NCBI GenBank assembly: GCA_012520975.1
Contig: JAAYNF010000114.1
Location: 1 to 37,438 of the forward strand
DNA: 37,438 bases
Direction: 5' to 3'
DNA from: Clostridiaceae bacterium
GTDB lineage: Bacteria > Bacillota > Clostridia > Saccharofermentanales > UBA5734
The translations under genes and the position numbers were made by a program. The notes under the pieces were generated by a model, which saw nothing but the letters and a program-made list of their open reading frames with translations, was not told where the DNA came from and did no database searches. Positions 15,515-24,428 of the stretch are shown one piece after another (within the stretch, counting starts at the first letter, position 1; the number at the start of each line of letters is the position of its first letter).

Positions 15515-17458
15515 TCAGTCAGGATCCACCGCTTGCTCAGGGAGACACGGTTCGGCGGCCGGCTCCGGCGAAGGATCATTCGGCTCCGTGGGTGAATCTT
15601 CGGTCTGCGTCAAATCCACCGCAGGCTTTTCGGTCTCAAAATCGGTATAAATGCTTTCGAATTCGGAACCTTCGATTTTTTCTTTTTCCAGCAAAGTCTC
15701 GGCCAAACGGTTGAGCAGCTCCATCTTGCCGCGCAGAATGCTCAGAACCTCACCATAAGCCTCGTCAATAATCCGCTTGACTTCTTCGTCAATGATTCCG
15801 GCCAATTTCTCACTGTAGTTTTGGACATGCCCGTAGTCCTTGCCCAGAAAAATCTCGCTCTCGCTGCCAAAGACCAAATTGCCCAGCCGATCGCTCATGC
15901 CATACTTGGTTATCATATCGCGAGCAATGGCATTGCAGGCCTGAAGGTCAGAAGCCGCGCCCGTGCTGATTTCGCCAAAAACCAATTCTTCGGCGGCACG
16001 TCCGCCCAGCGCAACCATGACTTCGGCCATCAATTGGCGCTGGGTGGCATAATAGCGATCTTCATGGGGTTTATGAGCGGTATAGCCGCCGGCTGTTCCC
16101 GCCGGAATGATCGAGACACGCTCAACCTTGTCGGTTTCTGAAACCGTGCGCAAAACAATGGCATGGCCGGACTCGTGGTAGGCGGTCAAACGACGTTCTT
16201 TTTCGCTGATGATCCGACTTTTCTTTTCCGGTCCGATCATGATTTTGAATACTGCCTCGGAAATATCTTCGTATACGATCACCTGCTGACCTTTACGGGC
16301 CGCCAGCAAAGCCGCCTCGTTGAGAAGATTGGCCAGGTCGGCACCGGTAAAGCCCGGGGTAATTTTCGCGATATCCCGGAGGTCAACAGAAGCATCCAGC
16401 GGTTTGTTGCGGGCATGAACCTTAAGAATTTCCTCACGCCCTTTAATATCCGGTCGCATAACCGTGATCCGGCGGTCAAAGCGGCCCGGACGCAGCAAGG
16501 CCGGATCAAGGATGTCAGGACGGTTGGTCGCCGCCATAATGATCACGCCTTCATTGGGTCCGAAACCATCCATTTCAACCAACAGCTGGTTCAGGGTCTG
16601 CTCCCGCTCATCATGGCCACCGCCAAGGCCGGCACCGCGATGACGGCCGACAGCATCAATTTCATCGATAAAAATGATGCACGGCGAGTTCTTTTTCGCG
16701 GTTTCAAACAGGTCGCGGACACGCGACGCGCCAACACCGACAAACATCTCGACAAAATCAGAACCGCTGATCGAAAAGAACGGCACTCCGGCTTCGCCGG
16801 CGACAGCTTTGGCCAGCAATGTTTTACCTGTTCCCGGCAAACCCACAAGCAAGATGCCGCGCGGAATCTTGGCGCCCAGATCGGCATATTTCTTTGGGTT
16901 TTTCAAGAAGTCGACAACCTCTTGCAATTCTTCTTTTTCCTCATCGGCCCCGGCCACATCTTGAAAAGACACTTTGTTTTTGGTCGGGTCATTGAGTTTG
17001 GCCCGGCTGCGACCGAAGCTCATAGCATTCCTGCCATCGCCGGCCTGCCGGCTGTAGGTAAACCAGATGAACGCTCCCATGGCGCCCAACATCAGCAGAA
17101 TAACAACAATGTTCAACCAAGATGATATATCCGTCGGCTCGTTATAATCGTAGGCGTCAATTTTTCCATCGGCCACAGCCTGCTCCAGAATCTCCTGCAG
17201 GCGCGGCATCCAAGTGGGGGAAATGGCCTTGCTGAAAGTTCTGGACGGAACATTGCCGGACTGGCGCTCGACAATCTCAACAACGTAGCCGGTTACTTTG
17301 ACCTGGCTGACATTGCCGCTGTTGATCCGGGAAAGAATCTCCGACAGTGACGCTTCTGCCGGGCGCGTCAATCTGGACATGAAAAATGACATGAAAATAA
17401 TAACAGCCAGCAGAATGATGTAAAATGAAAGACCCCCCGGCAATTTCTTTTTCTTCAT
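15515..17458 (-). CDS. ftsH: ATP-dependent zinc metalloprotease FtsH
   Basis: Membrane-anchored AAA+ protease, 647 residues, forming hexamers that degrade membrane and misfolded proteins. Two membrane helices (about 11-28 and 115-136) flank a small external domain. The AAA domain has Walker A GLPGTGKT at 206-213 (L replaces the common P), Walker B FIDEID at 263-268 and the second region of homology ending RPGRFDRR. The zinc site is HESGH at 428-432 with D504 as likely third ligand. The C-tail is acidic and proline-rich. AAGGAGG precedes the ATG, which overlaps the hpt stop by 4 bases. The order tilS-hpt-ftsH is the classic Firmicutes arrangement. Confidence 0.97.
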   Translation of the reverse strand: MKKKKLPGGLSFYIILLAVIIFMSFFMSRLTRPAEASLSEILSRINSGNVSQVKVTGYVVEIVERQSGNVPSRTFSKAISPTWMPRLQEILEQAVADGKIDAYDYNEPTDISSWLNIVVILLMLGAMGAFIWFTYSRQAGDGRNAMSFGRSRAKLNDPTKNKVSFQDVAGADEEKEELQEVVDFLKNPKKYADLGAKIPRGILLVGLPGTGKTLLAKAVAGEAGVPFFSISGSDFVEMFVGVGASRVRDLFETAKKNSPCIIFIDEIDAVGRHRGAGLGGGHDEREQTLNQLLVEMDGFGPNEGVIIMAATNRPDILDPALLRPGRFDRRITVMRPDIKGREEILKVHARNKPLDASVDLRDIAKITPGFTGADLANLLNEAALLAARKGQQVIVYEDISEAVFKIMIGPEKKSRIISEKERRLTAYHESGHAIVLRTVSETDKVERVSIIPAGTAGGYTAHKPHEDRYYATQRQLMAEVMVALGGRAAEELVFGEISTGAASDLQACNAIARDMITKYGMSDRLGNLVFGSESEIFLGKDYGHVQNYSEKLAGIIDEEVKRIIDEAYGEVLSILRGKMELLNRLAETLLEKEKIEGSEFESIYTDFETEKPAVDLTQTEDSPTEPNDPSPEPAAEPCLPEQAVDPD

Positions 17459-18000
17459 TGTGACCCTCCTTGACCGTCATCTCCAAGGATTGCAACATCC
17501 GGAAGGTTGCGATATCTGCCATCAAAATCCAAGCCATAGCCAACAATAAATTCATCGGGAATCACGATGCCGACATAATCGATCCGGATATCCACCCTGC
17601 GCCTGTCCGGCTTGTCAAATGCCGTGCAAAAAGCGATGCTGGCCGGATTTCGCGTTCCGAGCAAATCGCGAAGATGGTTCAAAGTCAAACCGGAGTCAAC
17701 GATATCTTCTACAACAATCACATGCCGACCGGATATGTCCATATCCAAGTCTTTAATGATGCGCACGATGCCGGAGGTGCGTGTGCCCCCACCGTAACTG
17801 GAAACAGACATGAAATCAATGCAGACGGGAATGGTCAATTGTCTGGCTAAATCGGCCAGAAAAACATAGGCTCCTTTAAGGACCCCAATCAAAACAACTT
17901 CGCGTCCAGCGTAGTCCTGGGAAATCTGTTTCCCCAGACGCCGGCACATTTCTTCGATCTGCTCGCGCCTGATCAGGACATCTTTGATGTATTTGGCCAT
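17455..18000 (-). CDS. hpt: Hypoxanthine phosphoribosyltransferase
   Basis: Purine salvage enzyme, 181 residues, converting hypoxanthine (and usually guanine) plus PRPP to IMP or GMP. The PRPP-binding motif VIVVEDIVDSGLTL lies near residues 94-107, the flexible-loop region FMSVSSYGGGTRTSG near 63-77, and the purine-contacting segment VGIVIPDEFIVGYGLD near the C-terminus. AAGGAGG lies about 12 bases upstream of the ATG. The gene sits between tilS and ftsH as in Bacillus, where HprT and TilS proteins interact and jointly activate ftsH transcription; that may hold here but is not visible in the sequence. Confidence 0.96.
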   Translation of the reverse strand: MAKYIKDVLIRREQIEEMCRRLGKQISQDYAGREVVLIGVLKGAYVFLADLARQLTIPVCIDFMSVSSYGGGTRTSGIVRIIKDLDMDISGRHVIVVEDIVDSGLTLNHLRDLLGTRNPASIAFCTAFDKPDRRRVDIRIDYVGIVIPDEFIVGYGLDFDGRYRNLPDVAILGDDGQGGSQ

Positions 18001-18074
18001 TCTTGTGAGTTGCCTCCTTAAGATAAATCAAGTAACAGTCTAACAAAACCAATGCCAAAGGGCCGGAACAAAGG

Positions 18075-19514
18075 TTACATATCGGTCGCCGCCAGAGGAG
18101 AAATTTCCAATGCAATCCGATGACCGACGGGCCCCCCGGACCGGGCAACAAAGTCGGCACCGACGGCCAGCCCGGGCAACCAGACAATATCTCGACCCTT
18201 GGCAACCAGCAACAATCGGTTCCGCTCGTGACGTGGAACCTGCTGCTCGTTAAGAAATTTTTTCAGCGACTTCCCGCCGGTACGACCGGCCGGACGGATC
18301 CGGTCACCGGGTTGCCGGTGTCGGACGACACTGCCCCGGATTCGATCCAGCAGAAAATATTCCGTTGAGTCATTATAAACGATATCATGGTCATTCTCAA
18401 TTAAATAAGCCGCAATTTTCTGATTGAACGGATAAATCGGGGTCAGGCCGGGCAGGTTGATCTTCAAGGGGCGAGACAAGATGGCACCTTGTTGAAAACA
18501 ATCGGCACTGGATTGGGTACCCATAAATTGAAGATATCCATCGATCAGGATCGCCTGCCGATTCCCGGGCAAAGACAAACGTTGGCCGGATTCGGCCGAA
18601 GGAAGCCAATCGCGCAACAAACGAATATGGACAAAGCCCAGATCCTGTTTGCTGCCGCTGGCTTGTTGCCAAAACAATCGCAGCAGGCGATTTTGCAGCG
18701 CCGGCGGGAAGGTTTTCCAGACCGATATAGCCAAGCGTTGATCCACTAGGCAATCGGCAGCGGCTTGTAAGGTCAGCGTCTCAAGATAATTCCGATCTTC
18801 TTCCAGATTTGCGGCCAAACGAGCCAAAAGTGGCGCAGGGTTATAGTCAAGAGCCTCTTGCCAAGCCGGCAGAACCTGTTGTCGCAACCGGTTTCGCAAG
18901 GTATCCGGCTCCAGATTGCTCCGGTCCAAACGCCAAGTTATTTCTTGTTCCATGAGCCACGCCTCAATGGCTGCCCGAGGTTGATTTAACAGCGGCCGGA
19001 TCAGACGGTCGTTTTGCGGACGAATGCCGACGAGACCGTCCAGCCCACTCCCTCGACCAAGATTCATCATGATGGTTTCCGCTTGATCGTTCAAATGGTG
19101 TCCCAAGGCGATTCGTGCCGGCGGCCGACCGGTACCGGCCAACTGCTTGTCCAAGGCAAGAGCCAGCTCGGAAAAGAAAGCCTGACGGGCGGCTCGCCCG
19201 GTCTCTTCGATGCCTTTGCGCTCCTCGCGGGCTTTTGCGCGTATATCGATCCGTCGCACAACGCAGACTATACCCAGTTTCCGGCTCCAGCCTCGGACAA
19301 AAGCCTCATCCTCGTCGGCCTCGGCTCCGCGAAGGCCATGATTGAGGTGGGCAACCTGAAGCACAAGATCATGTGCTTGGCGCAGACCGTTCAGAATCAA
19401 CAGCAAAGCCAACGAATCTGCCCCGCCGGACACACCAACGACAACCGGGCAACCCCGAGGGAGCAGTTCTTTTTCTTGGATAAAGCCGGTTACATCGGGC
19501 AAAAATTCATTCAT
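18075..19514 (-). CDS. tilS: tRNA(Ile)-lysidine synthetase
   Basis: Modifies C34 of the tRNA(Ile2) CAU anticodon to lysidine, so that it reads AUA instead of AUG. The protein has 479 residues, close to Bacillus TilS. The N-terminal PP-loop ATPase has SGGADS at 29-34 (VVVGVSGGADSLALL), then LNHGLRGAEADEDE and the LGHHLNDQAETIMMN motif; the C-terminal TilS substrate-binding domain includes VRHRQPGDRIRPAGR and KKFLNEQQVPRHER. The ATG at 19514, 10 bases after dnaB, is preferred. The open frame extends far upstream inside dnaB but that part does not look like TilS. No strong ribosome binding site is seen, so translation may be coupled to dnaB. Confidence 0.95.
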   Translation of the reverse strand: MNEFLPDVTGFIQEKELLPRGCPVVVGVSGGADSLALLLILNGLRQAHDLVLQVAHLNHGLRGAEADEDEAFVRGWSRKLGIVCVVRRIDIRAKAREERKGIEETGRAARQAFFSELALALDKQLAGTGRPPARIALGHHLNDQAETIMMNLGRGSGLDGLVGIRPQNDRLIRPLLNQPRAAIEAWLMEQEITWRLDRSNLEPDTLRNRLRQQVLPAWQEALDYNPAPLLARLAANLEEDRNYLETLTLQAAADCLVDQRLAISVWKTFPPALQNRLLRLFWQQASGSKQDLGFVHIRLLRDWLPSAESGQRLSLPGNRQAILIDGYLQFMGTQSSADCFQQGAILSRPLKINLPGLTPIYPFNQKIAAYLIENDHDIVYNDSTEYFLLDRIRGSVVRHRQPGDRIRPAGRTGGKSLKKFLNEQQVPRHERNRLLLVAKGRDIVWLPGLAVGADFVARSGGPVGHRIALEISPLAATDM

Positions 19515-19524
19515 GAGACAAACA

Positions 19525-20913
19525 TCAAAATGGTGGCGGTTCAGAGGGAATCCGTCCGTCATCCTTTTCAAAAAACATGGTGTACTTGGGCCACCAGCCC
19601 AGATGGATGCTACCGGTTCTGCCTTGACGGTTTTTGGCAATAATAATTTCGGCATCCTCGGTTTCGGTCGGAACATGGTCTGTATCGTAATACTGTTGAC
19701 GGTACAAGAAAAGAACAACATCGGCGTCCTGCTCAATCGCACCGGAATCACGCAGGTCGGACAACAGAGGCCTTTTGTCGGTCCGTTGCTCACAGGCACG
19801 GCTGAGCTGTGACAGGGCAATAATTGGAACCCCCAAGTCTTTGGCCATGATTTTAAGAGAACGGGAAATTTCCGAAATTTCCTGCTGACGGCTTTCCAAA
19901 CGCCTGCTGCCACCATCCATCAATTGCAGGTAATCGATGATGACTAGGCCCAACCGGTTTTCCAGTTTCAACTGGCGGCATTTGGACAGCATTTCCATGA
20001 CCGACGTTCCCGAACGGTCATCGACATAAATGGGAGCAGCGTAAAGCGGGGGCAGCGCCCGGGCGATTTTGTCCCAATCGTCAGCCTGTAGCTCGCCGGT
20101 TTGCAAAGCCTGATTGTTGACAAGGGACTGCGTGCTGAGCATCCGGTTGCCGACCTCCTCCTTGGACATCTCCAAGCTAAAAACCGCCGCCGGAACTTCA
20201 TAAAGAGTGGCGGCCTTTTGGACGATGTTCAGTGCCAAAGCCGATTTCCCCATGCCCGGTCGCGCAGCAATAATGATCAATCCGCCCGATCGTAATCCGC
20301 CGAGCATTTTATCCAAACTGTAAAAACCGGTTAGAACCGTTTTTTCCCGTTGCTTCCCATTTGCCAAGGCGGCCAGATCGTTGACGGCTCGGCCCATGAT
20401 ATCTTTGAGGCTTTCAAAACCGGTCGCGTCACGGTTTTCTCGAATGTCATAGATGCGGCGTGCGGCAATGTCCAGCAGAATATCGGCATTCTCCGCATCG
20501 CCGTAGCAAAGGCCGGTAACCTCATCCATCGCATCAATCAAACGGCGTAAAATAGATTTCTGACGAACCAGATCGGCATAATGGGCCGCATTGGAAACCA
20601 CCGGTACCAAATCCGGCAGCGAGCTGATATATGCCAGTCCGCCGCTTTTTTCCAATAAGCCTTTGCTCTCAAGAGCATCCGAAACCGTGATGATGTCAAC
20701 CGGTTTACTGCCCATGTATAAATCACAGATGGTCTCATAAATCAGCTGGTGATCCGGTCGGTAGAAATCATCGGTCTTGAGGATGGCGGTGATTTCGGCA
20801 AGCGGTCGCTGTCCGGCCATGGCACAGCCCAGAACCGATTGTTCGGCCTGTTGATTGTGGGGCGGAATTCGCCCGGTCAAACGTGGAGCCGGAGCGGCAG
20901 ATTGCATGGACAC
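19525..20913 (-). CDS. dnaB: Replicative DNA helicase DnaB
   Basis: Hexameric fork helicase, 462 residues (called DnaC in Bacillus). The N-terminal primase-binding domain begins GRIPPHNQQAEQSVLGC; the RecA-like domain has Walker A ARPGMGKSA at 217-225, Walker B LVIIDYLQLM, the motif ISRSLKIMAKDLGVPIIALSQLSR and the arginine-finger region KNRQGRTGSI. The GTG at 20913 has GGGAGGT 6 bases upstream; an ATG two codons later is possible. It follows rplI by 14 bases and precedes tilS, which is the common rplI-dnaB pairing. Confidence 0.97.
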   Translation of the reverse strand: MSMQSAAPAPRLTGRIPPHNQQAEQSVLGCAMAGQRPLAEITAILKTDDFYRPDHQLIYETICDLYMGSKPVDIITVSDALESKGLLEKSGGLAYISSLPDLVPVVSNAAHYADLVRQKSILRRLIDAMDEVTGLCYGDAENADILLDIAARRIYDIRENRDATGFESLKDIMGRAVNDLAALANGKQREKTVLTGFYSLDKMLGGLRSGGLIIIAARPGMGKSALALNIVQKAATLYEVPAAVFSLEMSKEEVGNRMLSTQSLVNNQALQTGELQADDWDKIARALPPLYAAPIYVDDRSGTSVMEMLSKCRQLKLENRLGLVIIDYLQLMDGGSRRLESRQQEISEISRSLKIMAKDLGVPIIALSQLSRACEQRTDKRPLLSDLRDSGAIEQDADVVLFLYRQQYYDTDHVPTETEDAEIIIAKNRQGRTGSIHLGWWPKYTMFFEKDDGRIPSEPPPF

Positions 20914-20927
20914 GGGTGCACCTCCCT

Positions 20928-21371
20928 CTATCGAGCAATAATGTTGAGTTTGATTTTGGCCGTTACCTCGGTATGCAGGCGCACATCAACCTCATATTCA
21001 CCTAATGCCTTGATGGCTTGCGGAATCTGAATGCCTCGTTTGTCAACACGATAGCCGGCCACGGCCAAAGCATCGGCCACGTCCATTGCGGTGACGGCAC
21101 CGTAAAGGCGGCCGCCTTCGCCGCATTTAATCGGTAGCGTAATGACCTGATCGTTGATTTCAGCCGCGACTTGCCGGGCTTCTTCCAGCTCTCGGGCCTG
21201 TCGGGCACGCTCGGCATTTTTGCGTATTTTGACTGAATTAAGATTGGCCGGGGTTGCCTCAAGCGCCAGCTTTTGTCTGAAAAGATAATTACGGGCATAC
21301 CCGTCACTCACATTGACAATATCATCCGCTTTACCAAGATCTTTAACATCCTTCAGTAAAATAACTTTCAT
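20928..21371 (-). CDS. rplI: Ribosomal protein L9
   Basis: Large-subunit protein bL9, 147 residues, with the typical N-terminal domain ([39 protein letters not shown]), a long connecting helix and the C-terminal domain ([16 protein letters not shown] ... [16 protein letters not shown]). GGAGG lies 7 bases before the ATG. A strong terminator and a candidate promoter separate it from rpsR. The GdpP-type phosphodiesterase gene often found just before rplI in Firmicutes is absent here. Confidence 0.97.
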   Translation of the reverse strand: MKVILLKDVKDLGKADDIVNVSDGYARNYLFRQKLALEATPANLNSVKIRKNAERARQARELEEARQVAAEINDQVITLPIKCGEGGRLYGAVTAMDVADALAVAGYRVDKRGIQIPQAIKALGEYEVDVRLHTEVTAKIKLNIIAR

Positions 21372-21411
21372 GGTCAGGCCTCCTGCTCGTCAACACTTCT
21401 CTTGGGATTTC

Positions 21412-21420
21412 ATTTTAGCA
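21412..21420 (-). promoter_or_regulatory. Extended -10 promoter of rplI-dnaB-tilS-hpt-ftsH
   Basis: On the minus strand TGCTAAAAT is an extended -10 lying after the rpsR terminator and about 40 bases before the rplI ATG. No clear -35 is seen. Position supports it, since the operon would otherwise be cut off by the terminator. Confidence 0.45.
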
Positions 21421-21444
21421 CAAACCCAGCCGAATGGCTCAGAT

Positions 21445-21481
21445 AAAAAACCGCGACCGGAAGATTGATCCTCCTGTCGCG
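21445..21481 (-). terminator. Strong intrinsic terminator after rpsR
   Basis: On the minus strand CGCGAC pairs with GTCGCG (21476-21481 with 21452-21457), with GGA/TCC pairing further in, and is followed by G and six T residues. It lies 35 bases after the rpsR stop. Confidence 0.85.
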
Positions 21482-21515
21482 ATTTCAGAATCCACCCGAG
21501 TCTTGTTTCGGCTTC

Positions 21516-21791
21516 TTATTCGCCGGAAAAGGGCAGCAAGGCAACATGGCGTGCCCGTTTGATGGCAATGGTCAACTCACGCTGGTGGCGAGCACAGTTT
21601 CCCGACATACGCTTGGGCAGGATTTTCCCCCGCTCAGAAACAAACTTGCGAAGCTTGCCGGTATCCTTGTAATCAATATGCTCGATTTTGTCGGCGCAGA
21701 AGTTACATATTTTGCGTCGACCTCTCCGCGGACGCATGGGTCGACCGTCTCGATTGCCAAAGTCGCGACCGCCGCGTTTTATTTCAGCCAT
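21516..21791 (-). CDS. rpsR: Ribosomal protein S18 (cysteine-containing form)
   Basis: Small-subunit protein bS18, 91 residues, which pairs with S6 on the platform. The core is canonical ([42 protein letters not shown] in family terms). C29, C32, C66 and H69 are in positions that could bind zinc, i.e. the metal-binding form. The N-terminus is arginine/glycine-rich. It is the last gene of rpsF-ssb-rpsR, followed by a strong terminator. Confidence 0.97.
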   Translation of the reverse strand: MAEIKRGGRDFGNRDGRPMRPRRGRRKICNFCADKIEHIDYKDTGKLRKFVSERGKILPKRMSGNCARHQRELTIAIKRARHVALLPFSGE

Positions 21792-21837
21792 AGCAGATCT
21801 CTCCTTTCAGTTAAAGTAACAGGCCGTTTAACAGCCA

Positions 21838-22269
21838 TTAAATGTCAAAAGGCAGGGCGGTATCGTCATCCGGCCCGGGGAAAAATCCGTCGCTTGCGGT
21901 ATTTTTTTCCGGCAACTGTGAAGCCGGCTGATTACCATAGCCGCTCTCACTCTTTTTGGTGTCAACAAAATAGATTTCATCCGCGACAACTTCGGTTGCG
22001 TAGTGACGTTTGCCCTCCGAATCATCCCAGTTGCGGGTCTGAATTGAACCGACAACAAGGATACGCGAGCCTTTGTTGAAATATTGGGCAACAAGTTCAG
22101 CTTGCTGTCGCCAAGCCACAACCGAAATAAAATCAGCCTGTCGTTCACCGCTGGCGCTTTTAAAACGACGATCAACCGCCACGGTGAAGGAGCATACCGG
22201 AATGTTGCTTACAGTTGTCCGCAATTCGGGGTCACGGGTCAGGCGCCCCATCAAGATAGCCTTATTCAT
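21838..22269 (-). CDS. ssb: Single-stranded DNA-binding protein
   Basis: OB-fold protein, 143 residues, coating single-stranded DNA during replication and repair. The N-terminal OB domain (about 1-105) starts MNKAILMGRLTRDPELR and contains FTVAVDRRF, ADFISVVAWRQQAE and GKRHYATEVVADEIYF. A short flexible linker leads to the acidic tip DDDTALPFDI; the usual protein-interaction end is DDxxLPF or similar, here with two extra residues. The gene lies between rpsF and rpsR, the universal arrangement in Firmicutes, and is controlled by the rpsF promoter. Confidence 0.97.
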   Translation of the reverse strand: MNKAILMGRLTRDPELRTTVSNIPVCSFTVAVDRRFKSASGERQADFISVVAWRQQAELVAQYFNKGSRILVVGSIQTRNWDDSEGKRHYATEVVADEIYFVDTKKSESGYGNQPASQLPEKNTASDGFFPGPDDDTALPFDI

Positions 22270-22292
22270 ACTTTCACTTGCCTTTCTGACTG

Positions 22293-22580
22293 TCAGTCGT
22301 CAGTGCGGATGATCATGTATCTCAAAACACCCTCGGTTATTCTGAGAACACGCTCGAGTTCTTTGGGAAACTCCCCCTCCGCACTGAAATTAACCAGGAC
22401 ATAAAAGCCCTCTTTTTGGTAGTCGATTTCATACGCGAGCCGACGGCGTCCCCAAACATCAACCTGATCAATTGTTGCAGACGACTCAATCAGAGCCTGG
22501 ATTCTTTCAACAATCGCATCGACCGCTTCTTCACCGAGAGCCGGGTTCAGAATGTAAACTAACTCGTATTTTCTTGCCAC
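22293..22580 (-). CDS. rpsF: Ribosomal protein S6
   Basis: Small-subunit protein bS6, 95 residues, forming a complex with S18. The family pattern is clear: KYELVYILNPALGEEAVDAIVERI, WGRRRLAYEIDYQKEGFYVLVNF and RVLRITEGVLRYMIIR. The start is the GTG at 22580, with AGGAGGTG about 6 bases upstream; the longer open frame upstream is leader sequence, not S6. First gene of rpsF-ssb-rpsR. Its promoter and an ordered leader hairpin (22604-22653) suggest feedback by the S6:S18 complex. Confidence 0.97.
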   Translation of the reverse strand: MARKYELVYILNPALGEEAVDAIVERIQALIESSATIDQVDVWGRRRLAYEIDYQKEGFYVLVNFSAEGEFPKELERVLRITEGVLRYMIIRTDD

Positions 22581-22603
22581 TTTTTCACCTCCTCCTGAAC
22601 TGA

Positions 22604-22653
22604 ACGGCCCTGTCATTGCGACAGAGCGAGGATTTCCGCAGAATGCAGGCCGT
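22604..22653 (-). promoter_or_regulatory. Structured rpsF leader (candidate S6:S18 site)
   Basis: In the rpsF leader ACGGCC pairs perfectly with GGCCGT (22648-22653 with 22604-22609), enclosing a second hairpin CTGTC-GCAAT-GACAG (22610-22624). It lies between the predicted transcription start and the ribosome binding site. Many bacteria have an S6:S18-binding leader here. The stem is seen; the function is inferred. The same segment on the plus strand resembles interspersed GTCATTGCGA-type repeats, an alternative origin. Confidence 0.5.
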
Positions 22654-22672
22654 ATCATACACAGCAGAAAAA

Positions 22673-22701
22673 ACTATAGCACGACCGGTATTTTCCGTCA
22701 A
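22673..22701 (-). promoter_or_regulatory. Promoter of rpsF-ssb-rpsR
   Basis: On the minus strand TTGACG (complement of 22696-22701) and TATAGT (complement of 22673-22678) are 17 bases apart, and the -10 is preceded by TGC (extended form). The predicted leader is about 85 bases. Confidence 0.8.
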
Positions 22702-22900
22702 GGCTGCCACTTCGGCTGTTGCAACTAACCAATGGTCATTTCGCCTTTACAAATAACCAATAAAACTTCCCCCCCTTTCTATCGTCCGGCACCAAATGAC
22801 TCCTCCGCGGAATAACCGGACGGATCGACATCAATCATGTTTCTCGTTACACACATTATATGTCGCTTCGGCGGGCAAGTCTTTCGCATATAGACGTAAT
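22702..22900. other. Intergenic stretch without a gene
   Basis: With the rpsF leader and promoter this makes a gap of about 320 bases. I see no convincing coding frame. It holds a perfect 7-bp inverted repeat (CGTCCGG 22783-22789 with CCGGACG 22816-22822) around a 26-base spacer, a run of eight C residues near 22769, and no T run that would make a terminator for ywlE. Confidence 0.5.
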
Positions 22901-23353
22901 TTAGACCATTTTGGCAATTATTTTTTCGATCAAAGCAGCCAGTTGGCCGGCCGTGGAACGATAGGCTTCGTAATCGCGACCGTAAGGATCGGCAACTGCG
23001 GTTTCCGGCTCTTCGGCCAGATCTCCCAAAGTCATAATCCGGTCCTCAAAGTCAGGACAAAGCCGGCGAAGATAATCACGCTGGGCCGGCGACATGGTCA
23101 ATACCCAATCAACCTGATTCATCATCCGGCAATCAATCAGACGCGAGCAATGGTGGCTAATATCGACGGCATAAACATCGTGCATGACGGCAACAGCGGT
23201 ATCGGAGGGCCCCTCCCCGTCAAAAGCCGCAAGTCCGGCAGATTCGGCTTGCCATTGATTGTCGGTTTTCATGGCATTGAACAACGCCGCCGCCATGGGA
23301 CTGCGACAGGTATTCCCCGTGCAGACAAACAATATTCTTCTACTGGTCGTCAT
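22901..23353 (-). CDS. ywlE: Low-molecular-weight phosphatase, protein-arginine type (YwlE-like)
   Basis: Low-molecular-weight protein tyrosine phosphatase fold, 150 residues. The P-loop reads VCTGNTCRS (catalytic C11, R17) and the general acid is D123 in ADPYG. Threonine at position 15 (GNT, where tyrosine phosphatases usually have I) is the feature that lets Bacillus YwlE dephosphorylate phospho-arginine, so protein-arginine phosphatase is the best call; it would counter a McsB-type arginine kinase, not seen here. AGGAG lies about 11 bases upstream of the ATG, which overlaps the sua5 stop by 14 bases. The sua5-ywlE neighbourhood matches Bacillus ywlC-ywlE. Confidence 0.9.
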   Translation of the reverse strand: MTTSRRILFVCTGNTCRSPMAAALFNAMKTDNQWQAESAGLAAFDGEGPSDTAVAVMHDVYAVDISHHCSRLIDCRMMNQVDWVLTMSPAQRDYLRRLCPDFEDRIMTLGDLAEEPETAVADPYGRDYEAYRSTAGQLAALIEKIIAKMV

Positions 23354-24428
23354 CCTCTTCTCCTTTTACCAGCCAAGCACCGGCGGCCTTGCGTAATCGA
23401 TTCATGTAGGCTATGCCGACGCCGTGCTCCGGCAAACCCTCGGCTATAATCACTTTTACACCGGAGCGATCCAAACGCCGCAAGGCGTCGAACAACAACC
23501 GTCCCGCAAGTTCGGGTTCCGGTTCATCGCCATAAGCAACTTTTTGCTGGGCCGGAAGCAGATTAATAAATCGCCGACAACCAAAATAACCAATTTCGGA
23601 GGGGAGCAAATGCAGGTTAGCCGTCATTGATCCGGCAAATTTCGCCCTAGCCACAGGATCGGGGCCTTCGGCAACCAACACCTTGGCTCGGGGAGCATAG
23701 TGGCGATATTTCATCCCGGGAGATCGAGGTGTGACAAGTGAAGATTCCGCGATTTCCTGTCTTCCAACGGTTAAAACGCCTGTAACCTCAAGAATTTCTT
23801 GGTTTGTGACAGATCCCGGCCGAAGAACAACCGGAATGTTTCCGGTCACATCGACAACGGTTGACTCAAGGCCAAAAGGACAATCCCCTCCATCAATGAT
23901 GTAAGAGATTCTCCCTTCAAGATCCGCCGCCACATGCCAAGCGCGAGTTGGGCTGGGACGACCGGATCGGTTGGCCGAAGGAGCCGCAATCGGAACGCCG
24001 GCCAGATCAATAAGACGACGGGCAACCGGATGAGCCGGCAGACGAATAGCCACCGTATCCAATCCGGCGGTTACCAAATCCGGTATCAGCGCAGATCTGG
24101 ACAACACCAGCGTCAGCGGTCCGGGAGAAAAAGCCGCGAACAATTGGATAGCAATCGGTGGCATGGCATCGACCAGTGCGTAAACAGCTTCAATGCTTGT
24201 GACATGGACAATCAAGGGATTGTCTCCCGGGCGACCTTTGGCTTGGAAAATCGCCGCTACGGCAGCCGGATCCAATGCGTTGGCTCCCAGACCGTAAACC
24301 GTTTCGGTCGGAAAGGCGACCAACCGGCCCTTTCGCAAAGCCATCGCTGCCGATTCCAGCAGTCGATCATCCGGCCGATCGGCGTCAACCCGGATTATCT
24401 TGGTTTGTATTTGATCCTTTTTACACAT
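23340..24428 (-). CDS. ywlC: L-threonylcarbamoyladenylate synthase (Sua5/YwlC)
   Basis: Makes threonylcarbamoyl-AMP from threonine, bicarbonate and ATP, the first step of t6A37 tRNA modification. The protein has 362 residues: a YrdC domain (about 25-215) with [32 protein letters not shown] and [12 protein letters not shown], then a linker with [11 protein letters not shown] and the Sua5 domain. The ATG at 24428 overlaps the prfA stop by 8 bases and gives the usual N-terminal length. A GTG at 24467 inside prfA has no ribosome binding site. Translation is probably coupled to prfA upstream and ywlE downstream. Confidence 0.95.
   Translation of the reverse strand: MCKKDQIQTKIIRVDADRPDDRLLESAAMALRKGRLVAFPTETVYGLGANALDPAAVAAIFQAKGRPGDNPLIVHVTSIEAVYALVDAMPPIAIQLFAAFSPGPLTLVLSRSALIPDLVTAGLDTVAIRLPAHPVARRLIDLAGVPIAAPSANRSGRPSPTRAWHVAADLEGRISYIIDGGDCPFGLESTVVDVTGNIPVVLRPGSVTNQEILEVTGVLTVGRQEIAESSLVTPRSPGMKYRHYAPRAKVLVAEGPDPVARAKFAGSMTANLHLLPSEIGYFGCRRFINLLPAQQKVAYGDEPEPELAGRLLFDALRRLDRSGVKVIIAEGLPEHGVGIAYMNRLRKAAGAWLVKGEEDDDQ

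Noticed and set aside
16163-17125. Long plus-strand open frame of 320 codons opposite ftsH
   Set aside because: It is antisense to a well-conserved gene, its translation resembles no family, and it arises from codon bias on the other strand.
19515-19916. Open frame extending tilS about 130 codons upstream into dnaB
   Set aside because: It lies wholly inside dnaB in another frame, and its translation is not TilS-like; the ATG at 19514 gives the normal family length.
22581-22658. Upstream extension of rpsF
   Set aside because: The region is the structured leader with the AGGAGGTG site just before the GTG at 22580; S6 proteins begin at this point.
22796-23449. Plus-strand open frame of 217 codons opposite ywlE
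   Set aside because: It is antisense to ywlE and sua5, with no ribosome binding site and low-quality protein sequence.
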